Shown piece by piece: positions 5,671-10,231 of a stretch of DNA of 10,231 nucleotides; the first letter of the stretch is position 1, and every line of letters starts with the position of its first letter. The notes beneath the pieces are model-generated. The model was not told where the DNA came from, searched no databases, and worked only from the letters and a program-made list of their open reading frames with translations. The translations under genes and the position numbers were made by a program. Source of the DNA: an uncultured Bacilli bacterium (GTDB lineage Bacteria > Bacillota_I > Bacilli_A > RF39 > UBA660). The stretch covers positions 1-10,231 of the forward strand of contig CANPXY010000040.1 in assembly GCA_947587115.1 (NCBI GenBank), in the 5' to 3' direction.

Positions 5671-6675
5671 ATGTCGGAAACCAAAGTCATTGACAATAGA
5701 AGGTTAAAGTCCATTCAATTTGAATTGTGGCATGAGTGTAACAATCGTTGTGAGTATTGCTACTTGAGAGAACCTTTTAATCGGCATACCGATGACGCCA
5801 TTAAAATCGAAAACCTCGAAAATTGTCTAAAGATATTAAACGATGAGAGCCGAATGGATGGTTTTGAATTAATTGGTTTTATTGGAGGAGAGTTTTTCCA
5901 AGGACAATTGAAAAATCCGAAAGTTTACGAAAAGTTTATGCAAGTAATGGATAAGACTGCCGAGCTTTATAATAGCGGGAAAATCAAATCCATTTGGCTA
6001 ACGGCTACCTTAACAATTGGGAAAAGTGAGACTTTATTTGAGGTTCTTAGAAAATTTAATGATTTGACAAACTTTTGGGTAACAACCTCTTGGGATACAA
6101 TTGGGAGATTTCATAACCCGAAAATGTTGGAAACTTGGGAAAGCAATGTGAAAAGACTTCATGAGGAATTTCCCGATTTGAAACTTAATGTCTGCACGAT
6201 ATTGACGGGGGATTTAATTGATCGGTATTTGAAAGGAGAATTTCGATTCCACGAATTAGCCAAAAAGTGGCAATGTGCTTTTTTCTATAAGCAGTGTGGG
6301 GTTTTCGGAACACCTATCTCCAACGATGAGGACTCACTAGATGTGGAGATGGCGGGTAAAAAGCGTTCTAATGAGATACTTCCCAATTTTTTTCCGAAAA
6401 GGCAAGAATTTATCAAGTTTTTACTGAAATTCAAAGCCCAAGAGCCTGAGCACTTTTGGGATCGGCTTTTCAATATCAAATATCGTGCCGATGAATTAAT
6501 TCGCCACTTTAATGATGGGAAAGAGGTTTTAACCGAAAGGTTTAAAAACGATCGTAAAGAGGTAAGTGACTCGGCATCCACTTCTTGCGGGCATCCTATC
6601 ACATATCGAGCCTATATTGATAGTGATGAATGTTGCTTGTGCGATAAAGAAAAAATCGGAATGTTTGAAGATTGA
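5671..6675 (+). CDS. Radical SAM protein D (last of four tandem paralogs)
   Basis: A 334-aa protein starting at ATG 5671. The cluster motif W-H-E-C-N-N-R-C-E-Y-C-Y (C23, C27, C30) is the most classical of the four. GGE is at 72-74 (LIGFIGGEFF). It shares TTSWDTIGRF and TILTGDLIDRYLKGEF, and LPNFFPKRQEF matches the proline-arginine block of B. C-terminal site: C306-G-H308-x12-C321-x2-C324, with extra C322. A, C and D thus look like active enzymes with two metal sites. No catalytic family such as QueE, RlmN, MiaB or NrdG is indicated: lengths, accessory domains and motifs do not fit. It is the last gene of the operon, followed by a terminator 25 nt after its stop. Confidence 0.9.
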   Translation: MSETKVIDNRRLKSIQFELWHECNNRCEYCYLREPFNRHTDDAIKIENLENCLKILNDESRMDGFELIGFIGGEFFQGQLKNPKVYEKFMQVMDKTAELYNSGKIKSIWLTATLTIGKSETLFEVLRKFNDLTNFWVTTSWDTIGRFHNPKMLETWESNVKRLHEEFPDLKLNVCTILTGDLIDRYLKGEFRFHELAKKWQCAFFYKQCGVFGTPISNDEDSLDVEMAGKKRSNEILPNFFPKRQEFIKFLLKFKAQEPEHFWDRLFNIKYRADELIRHFNDGKEVLTERFKNDRKEVSDSASTSCGHPITYRAYIDSDECCLCDKEKIGMFED

Positions 6676-6700
6676 TTTTTCTAGGTACTTTTCCTCTATT

Positions 6701-6740
6701 AGGGTTTGTCAGGGTATAAAATTGCTTGACAAACCTTTTT
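6701..6740 (+). terminator. Terminator of the radical SAM operon
   Basis: GGTTTGTCA (6703-6711) pairs perfectly with TGACAAACC (6727-6735) around a 15-nt loop, and five T follow (6736-6740); two weak outer pairs (6701-6702 with 6736-6737) are possible. It ends the operon 25 nt after gene D. Its 3' arm contains most of the -35 box of the tRNA promoter. Confidence 0.75.
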
Positions 6741-6754
6741 AAGATGTATAAAAT
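6726..6754 (+). promoter_or_regulatory. Sigma70-type promoter of the tRNA operon
   Basis: A perfect -35 box TTGACA (6726-6731), 17-nt spacer and -10 box TAAAAT (6749-6754). The predicted start is near 6761, giving a leader of about 105 nt before the first tRNA. It is nested in the 3' arm and T run of the upstream terminator. Confidence 0.8.
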
Positions 6755-6758
6755 ACGT

Positions 6759-6841
6759 TTTATCGAAAGTTGATAAAGACTTTTTTAGGAATAGCCCACG
6801 GAAAAATTGTTTAACCCAATACCCACAGTATATTCGTGGGT
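6759..6841 (+). other. Structured leader of the tRNA transcript
   Basis: TTTATC (6759-6764) can pair with GATAAA (6772-6777). Further on, the segment CGTGGGT (6835-6841) can pair either with CCCACG (6795-6800) or with ACCCAC (6821-6826), so two mutually exclusive hairpins are possible; TTCTTTCT follows. It may act in tRNA processing or as a weak attenuator. No known riboswitch class is recognised, and no ORF is supported in 6676-6865. Confidence 0.35.
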
Positions 6842-6865
6842 TCTTTCTAAAAAGGTTTTAGTGAT

Positions 6866-6941
6866 GTCTTTATCGTCTAAAAGGTTAGGACACAACCCTT
6901 TCACGGTTGCAATCAGGGTTCGAATCCCTGTAAAGACGCCA
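6866..6941 (+). tRNA. tRNA-Glu (anticodon UUC)
   Basis: The acceptor stem GTCTTTA/TAAAGAC is complete, with discriminator G and encoded CCA. The anticodon stem CAACC/GGTTG holds the loop CTTTCAC, which gives anticodon TTC. The T arm AGGG-TTCGAAT-CCCT is canonical. It is the first tRNA of the cluster; the next begins 2 nt after its CCA, so RNA processing must separate them. Confidence 0.95.
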
Positions 6942-6943
6942 GG

Positions 6944-7019
6944 AGGTCATTAGCTCAGCGGTTAGAGCACCGCCTTCATATGGTGGTGGTCGGTGGTTCG
7001 AATCCATCATGACCTACCA
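6944..7019 (+). tRNA. tRNA with CAU anticodon (Met or Ile2)
   Basis: Acceptor AGGTCAT/ATGACCT, discriminator A, encoded CCA. Anticodon stem CCGCC/GGTGG with loop TTCATAT gives CAT. It lacks the C1-A72 mismatch and the three G-C pairs of an initiator, so it is elongator Met or a lysidine-modified Ile2. The D arm resembles Ile2, but the loop base U38 is unusual. Identity is ambiguous. Confidence 0.93.
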
Positions 7020-7039
7020 AAAAGAATTTTTTTAAAGAT

Positions 7040-7117
7040 GTGCCTTTAGCTTAAATTGGTTAAAGCACCCGACTCATAATCGGTAGACTCTAGGTTCAAT
7101 TCCTAGAAGGCACACCA
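7040..7117 (+). tRNA. tRNA with CAU anticodon (probable Ile2, alternatively Met)
   Basis: Acceptor GTGCCTT/AAGGCAC with discriminator A and encoded CCA. The loop CTCATAA gives CAT. The pairs C4-G69 and C5-G68, and the anticodon arm core CGA-CTCATAA-TCG, match what I recall of E. coli tRNA-Ile2, whose C34 becomes lysidine and reads AUA. The outermost anticodon-stem pair (27-43) is a C-T mismatch. The Ile2 call is tentative. Confidence 0.93.
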
Positions 7118-7141
7118 CGAAAAAGAAATTTTATAAAAGTA

Positions 7142-7218
7142 GGGTTCTTAGCACAATTGGATAGTGCATTGGATTTCTAATCCAACGGTTGCAAGTTCGA
7201 GTCTTGCAGAATCCGCCA
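7142..7218 (+). tRNA. tRNA-Arg (anticodon UCU)
   Basis: Acceptor GGGTTCT/AGAATCC (one G-U pair), discriminator G, encoded CCA. Anticodon stem TTGGA/TCCAA with loop TTTCTAA gives TCT, reading AGA and AGG. AGA codons are common in the phage genes here, so this tRNA would support their translation. The T arm is GCAAG-TTCGAGT-CTTGC. Confidence 0.95.
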
Positions 7219-7236
7219 AGAATTTTTAAAAATGAT

Positions 7237-7313
7237 AGGAACGTAGTTCAATTGGCAGAACAGCGGTCTCCAAAACCGTAGGTTGTGAGTTCGAGTCTCA
7301 CCGTCTCCTGCCA
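7237..7313 (+). tRNA. tRNA-Trp (anticodon CCA) with bulged acceptor stem
   Basis: Anticodon stem GCGGT/ACCGT with loop CTCCAAA gives CCA. D arm GTTC/GAAC and T arm GTGAG-TTCGAGT-CTCAC are normal, as are discriminator G and encoded CCA. The 5' acceptor strand AGGAACG should pair with CGTTCCT, but the 3' strand reads CGTCTCCT, one base too long, leaving an extra C (7305) bulged. Activity is therefore uncertain. Confidence 0.88.
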
Positions 7314-7336
7314 TAGGGGAAAAATTGATAAAAGAG

Positions 7337-7409
7337 GGTTCTTAGTTCAATGGTAGAACATCGGACTTTTAATCCGTCAATGAGAGTTCGATTCTCTCAG
7401 AACCCACCA
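7337..7409 (+). tRNA. tRNA-Lys (anticodon UUU)
   Basis: Acceptor GGGTTCT/AGAACCC, discriminator A, encoded CCA. Anticodon stem TCGGA/TCCGT with loop CTTTTAA gives TTT. T arm GAGAG-TTCGATT-CTCTC is canonical. The first ten bases equal those of the tRNA-Arg upstream, and the D arm resembles that of tRNA-Trp. Confidence 0.95.
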
Positions 7410-7430
7410 AAAAATATTTTAATAAATTTT

Positions 7431-7514
7431 GCAGGTGTGACGAAATTGGTAGACGTGCAAGATTTAGGTTCTTGTGTCTCTGACGTAATGGTTCGAGTCC
7501 ATTCACCTGCACCA
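7431..7514 (+). tRNA. tRNA-Leu (anticodon UAG)
   Basis: Class II tRNA with a long variable arm. Acceptor GCAGGTG/CACCTGC, discriminator A, encoded CCA. Anticodon stem CAAGA/TCTTG with loop TTTAGGT gives TAG, which reads CUA and other CUN codons; it is not an amber suppressor. Last tRNA of the cluster; a protein gene starts 25 nt downstream. Confidence 0.95.
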
Positions 7515-7539
7515 AGTATTTCTCTATTAAAGAAAAAAT

Positions 7540-8103
7540 ATGCCGAAACTTTTGGATTTCATCAATCAAGTCAACGATAAAATGTTTAATGCCATTTTAG
7601 ACTGGAGAAAAAATACGGAAACTGGAGACTTCTATTTTGTCACCAAAAGAGGAGGCATTATTAAAGAAGACTCTATTTCCATTAGCGACTACGAGGTAGT
7701 GACTTATGACAAAGCCAAAGACTCTTGTTATAAAGAGTCTTTTAACACTTTTGAAAAAGCGTCTGAAAAATTCTATGATTTGATTTTTGCTAATTCCCTT
7801 TATTCCACAAATTATAAAAAAGACTATCGAGAGTTGGAATCCATATTGCCTCTTTTATACGTGAAATCCATTATAGTTACAGACACCAATAAAAAAGCTC
7901 TTTTCGATTATGTTAAGGGGGTTTTGAGTGATGAGGATAAAATTGTTTTAGATGGTTCATATTCTTTATTGGAAACAATTGCTTTTACCACAAAATATGA
8001 AGAGGGTCTAAAAATACTTCGGAAATTAGTGGAAAAATATCGTAAAGTCAATCAAAAAGAAATAGCGGAAAAAGTTCTTCTTTTACTTGATTATCTTCAG
8101 TGA
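7540..8103 (+). CDS. Unrecognised phage protein downstream of the tRNA cluster
   Basis: A 187-aa protein I do not recognise. ATG 7540 is the first plausible start, only 25 nt after tRNA-Leu; the upstream sequence (TTAAAGAAAAAAT) has no good Shine-Dalgarno site. It is rich in Lys, Asp, Tyr and Leu, with no signal peptide or membrane segment. The first third looks mixed alpha/beta (DFYFVTKRGGIIKED), and the C-terminal 60 residues look like paired amphipathic helices ending in EIAEKVLLLLDYLQ. There is no promoter between it and the tRNAs, so it may be co-transcribed with them and its mRNA exposed by 3' processing of tRNA-Leu. A strong terminator follows at 8130. A role cannot be assigned. Confidence 0.72.
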   Translation: MPKLLDFINQVNDKMFNAILDWRKNTETGDFYFVTKRGGIIKEDSISISDYEVVTYDKAKDSCYKESFNTFEKASEKFYDLIFANSLYSTNYKKDYRELESILPLLYVKSIIVTDTNKKALFDYVKGVLSDEDKIVLDGSYSLLETIAFTTKYEEGLKILRKLVEKYRKVNQKEIAEKVLLLLDYLQ

Positions 8104-8129
8104 AGGAAATCTATCTCTATCCTTAAATA

Positions 8130-8165
8130 AAAAACGCCATTTTTTCAAATAAAGGTGGCGTTTTT
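8130..8165 (+). terminator. Strong rho-independent terminator
   Basis: AAAAACGCCA (8130-8139) pairs perfectly with TGGCGTTTTT (8156-8165). The inner bases can extend the stem by about five more pairs, two of them G-U. The A and T flanks make it potentially bidirectional. It ends the tRNA and 187-aa gene transcript and insulates the fibre gene that follows. Confidence 0.88.
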
Positions 8166-8193
8166 GACGTTTTTCCCTTGAATAACTTTTTAT
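8164..8193 (+). promoter_or_regulatory. Possible weak promoter before the second fibre gene
   Basis: TTGACG (8164-8169) begins in the T run of the terminator. An 18-nt spacer and a poor -10 (TTTTAT, 8188-8193) follow; TATAAAA at 8191 is a better box but too far away. A phage-specific late promoter is equally possible. The -35 repeats the layout of the two clear promoters, which is the main reason to list it. Confidence 0.25.
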
Positions 8194-8207
8194 AAAAAAG
8201 CAATTAA

Positions 8208-10231
8208 ATGAGTTTTCTGACATATCGCCAAGGCGATTATAATAAGCCTTCAAAAGCCCAAATTGAACAGACTGACATTGTAACGGATAAACCGCTTACG
8301 ATATATGAAATTGACTCCAATTTCTACGCCTTACAAAGCGAATTAAACGACACGTATAAAAGTTTCGGGCTTGGTGCAAGGAAAACGAGCGATCTATCGA
8401 CTCTTACGGAGTTATTTGGAAAAAACGATCTCAATAGCATTAATGCCACGGGTTTTTACCGCTATACGGATGATACGCAAAATATTCCGAATTTCTCTCC
8501 GATGGCTGGAGAGCTCATCCATGTGCAAGGAAATGCCGTTAACGCAAGAGATGCCAACGCTTTTCAAATAATTCCGTCTATAGGGATTAAAGATGGCGAT
8601 AATAATATTGCCAATAACGGAGCGTTATTTTTCCGAGTACAGATGGGAAACGACTATTGGGATGAATGGCGAAGGCTCATCACAGATGAAGACTTGGAAA
8701 AAACCCGATCCGCTTTAACAGAAGAAATCGACACCAAGTTAAGTGCAACTGGAGATGAAAACGGAAAAACCTGTATAGACGGAAAAGTATCTTTAAGAAA
8801 CGGAATAGAAAACGTCATTAGTGGTTACGATTACGGAACTTCTCCAACCACTAGCCGAGTGGTTAGCTATGATTTTGTCGATGTTAGTGGAGATAAAATC
8901 GGAGGTGTTGAGTTTGATACGGCTTTTACTAATTTTGGTTATGGTACCAGTCTTTTTGCCAATTGCCCTATAGACTCAAGCGTCCATACTGAAGACTCTT
9001 CAATTAAGGTCGGTTGGGCTTTTTATGAAAATGACTACTATCCAAGAACCTATGCACCGACTCCGCTAGAGGCTTTTGGCGATAATCAGATAGCTACCAC
9101 GGGTTATGTCAATGAAAGTGTGCAAGAAACGTTCGCCATGTATTGGCATGAGGCTTTTTCCAGTCAATCCATTCAAGGAGACATGACGGTTGAAGGGGAA
9201 GTAACCGCCACAGATTTGGATATTGTCGGAAATACTAAAGTTGAAAGAATAACAACTAATGACGTTTTCGTTCGGCATGATTTTGTTATAGGGGCTAATC
9301 CGAAACTGGATGACGAGAAAATCTCGCAGGACAAATCTCTTTGGTTTATCGGGAACGGTGTTGATGTTTCCACTGATGAAAGCCGAAAAGTCAATCTCAA
9401 TCAAAGAAATGCCACGGGGAAAATCGAGTCCAAAGTCTCTGAAAATGGTTTTTCAAGTATCACTTTATATGCCTATCCTAACACAACCGCTATTGACGGG
9501 AAAGAAGATGCGAAAATTTCCATTGGCACAAATCAAGCGGGTACGATGTGCGTGACTTTTGCCCCGCATCCGCCAGTTAACGATGATAGTCATCAGATAG
9601 CCACAACCAATTGGGTAAGAGGAAACGTTGGGGAAAATTTCGCCAAAGTCAACGCCTTGCAAGATAAAATCGAAAGACAAATCTCTTACCTTCCCACGTT
9701 AAATGATATTCAAAACGTGGTAAATCAAAATTTTGAGGGTTGTTTAAAACTCACGGGCGGAACTCTTACGGGAAGTATTAATTACTCAGTTAGCGGGAAA
9801 AATCTTCCTACGGTTAGAGACTTTTCCCTTTTATCGCTATCAGATAACGGCACAGATCCGATTGTAGGGTTATCCACGGTAAAACTTAAAAGCGGTTCTT
9901 GGGATTTGTCGGGAGGCTACAAAGCAAGTACTTCGGAAACAGAAGGAAACAATATTGAAAATTTCGTCATCAATTATGTAAAAAATGCCGATTATAACAA
10001 CGCAAGTAAAGAGAATCAAGAAAGTAATTCCACAACACCTACTTTTTTATTCTCTAGTGACGGAAAATTCACTTCTAATAGTGTAAAGGCTACTAATGCC
10101 GATCTTGATGCCACGAAAGTAAAGACGTTAAATGCGGAAACCTCTATTGAGAGTCCCACAATTACCGCAAAAACATCTTTGTCCACGGGTACAATTAGTG
10201 CAACAGGAACGGCTACCGTCAATAGTCTATC
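8208..10231 (+). CDS. Phage tail fibre protein, N-terminal part (runs off the window)
   Basis: The frame is open from ATG 8208 to the last base, giving 674 codons of a longer protein. No clear Shine-Dalgarno site precedes it. The first 170 residues carry a fibre module: GFYRYTDD near residue 82, then GELIHVQGN, FFRVQMGNDYWDEWRRLI, the usual G-x-Y ... W-x2-W pattern of phage fibre repeats. The motif QIATTGYVNESV (from residue 294) recurs as QIATTNWVRGNV (from residue 463), and LKLTGGTLTGSI (near 525) is the common shaft-repeat motif. A coiled-coil-like stretch (NALQDKIERQ) lies between. The C-terminal visible part is a Ser/Thr/Ala/Asn-rich repeat region. The likely role is host-receptor binding or fibre shaft. 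It may pair with the fibre truncated at the left edge. Confidence 0.85.
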   Translation, partial: MSFLTYRQGDYNKPSKAQIEQTDIVTDKPLTIYEIDSNFYALQSELNDTYKSFGLGARKTSDLSTLTELFGKNDLNSINATGFYRYTDDTQNIPNFSPMAGELIHVQGNAVNARDANAFQIIPSIGIKDGDNNIANNGALFFRVQMGNDYWDEWRRLITDEDLEKTRSALTEEIDTKLSATGDENGKTCIDGKVSLRNGIENVISGYDYGTSPTTSRVVSYDFVDVSGDKIGGVEFDTAFTNFGYGTSLFANCPIDSSVHTEDSSIKVGWAFYENDYYPRTYAPTPLEAFGDNQIATTGYVNESVQETFAMYWHEAFSSQSIQGDMTVEGEVTATDLDIVGNTKVERITTNDVFVRHDFVIGANPKLDDEKISQDKSLWFIGNGVDVSTDESRKVNLNQRNATGKIESKVSENGFSSITLYAYPNTTAIDGKEDAKISIGTNQAGTMCVTFAPHPPVNDDSHQIATTNWVRGNVGENFAKVNALQDKIERQISYLPTLNDIQNVVNQNFEGCLKLTGGTLTGSINYSVSGKNLPTVRDFSLLSLSDNGTDPIVGLSTVKLKSGSWDLSGGYKASTSETEGNNIENFVINYVKNADYNNASKENQESNSTTPTFLFSSDGKFTSNSVKATNADLDATKVKTLNAETSIESPTITAKTSLSTGTISATGTATVNSL

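Noticed and set aside
6285..6602. Reverse-strand open frame of 105 codons
   Set aside because: Lies wholly inside radical SAM gene D, which has strong motifs; no promoter or ribosome site on the reverse strand.
2699..6700. RiPP (modified peptide) cluster with a precursor peptide
   Set aside because: Radical SAM enzymes often act on peptides, but no precursor-like small ORF, leader-binding domain, protease or exporter is present in the operon.
7431..7514. Amber suppressor tRNA or recoded stop codons
   Set aside because: The anticodon is UAG (reads CUA), not CUA; tRNA-Trp has CCA, not UCA; genes read cleanly with normal stops.
6866..7514. CRISPR array or integration site at the tRNA cluster
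   Set aside because: The repeated GGTTCGA-like units are T arms of tRNAs of varying sequence; no integrase gene or att-like direct repeat is visible.
7350..7580. Open frame of 76 codons across tRNA-Lys and tRNA-Leu
   Set aside because: It runs through two well-folded tRNA genes and has no ribosome site; it is a by-product of tRNA sequence.
9066..9404. Reverse-strand open frame of 112 codons
   Set aside because: Overlaps the continuous fibre gene that carries recognisable repeats.

Overview
The window is a piece of a tailed-phage genome (or prophage), with every supported gene on the + strand. The evidence is two large fibre-type proteins at the edges, small virion-like proteins between them, a compact cluster of seven tRNA genes with encoded CCA ends, and tight gene packing. 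The DNA is AT-rich. Two good sigma70-type promoters (a TTGACR box, 17 bp, then TATAAT or TAAAAT) suggest a host with ordinary bacterial promoters. The host genus cannot be named from the sequence.

Layout. (1) 1-2698 is a structural module. It holds the C-terminal part of a tail fibre, an unrecognised 179-aa protein, a terminator, a 93-aa single-membrane-span protein, a 194-aa protein with a PAS-like domain, and a 106-aa protein resembling a phage beta-sandwich (BppU N-terminal-like) virion domain. (2) 2733-6740 is a self-contained cassette. A sigma70-type promoter drives four tandem, tightly coupled genes (called A to D here), each encoding a divergent radical SAM protein of about 290-335 aa, and a rho-independent terminator closes it. 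(3) 6726-7514 is a tRNA operon with its own promoter: Glu(UUC), two CAU tRNAs (Met and probably Ile2), Arg(UCU), Trp(CCA), Lys(UUU) and Leu(UAG). (4) 7540-8103 is an unrecognised 187-aa gene, followed by a strong terminator. (5) 8208 to the window end is the N-terminal 674 codons of a second long fibre-type protein.

The radical SAM cassette is the centre of interest. All four proteins share a W-x2-C-x3-C-x2-C cluster motif, a GGE motif, a [ST]xD-x3-R-[FY] motif and an [IL]xT-x8-G[EK]F motif. A, C and D also share a C-terminal C-x-H-x12/13-C-x2-C motif, which looks like a second metal or Fe-S site. In B this motif aligns without gaps but every ligand is replaced. The arrangement suggests repeated duplication and specialisation, perhaps a multi-subunit or multi-step modification system. 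Its substrate is unknown. Proximity to fibre genes and tRNA genes gives two untested hypotheses: virion-protein modification or RNA modification.

The rSAM and tRNA cassettes share an unusual control layout, in which the 3' arm of the upstream terminator hairpin contains the -35 box of the downstream promoter.
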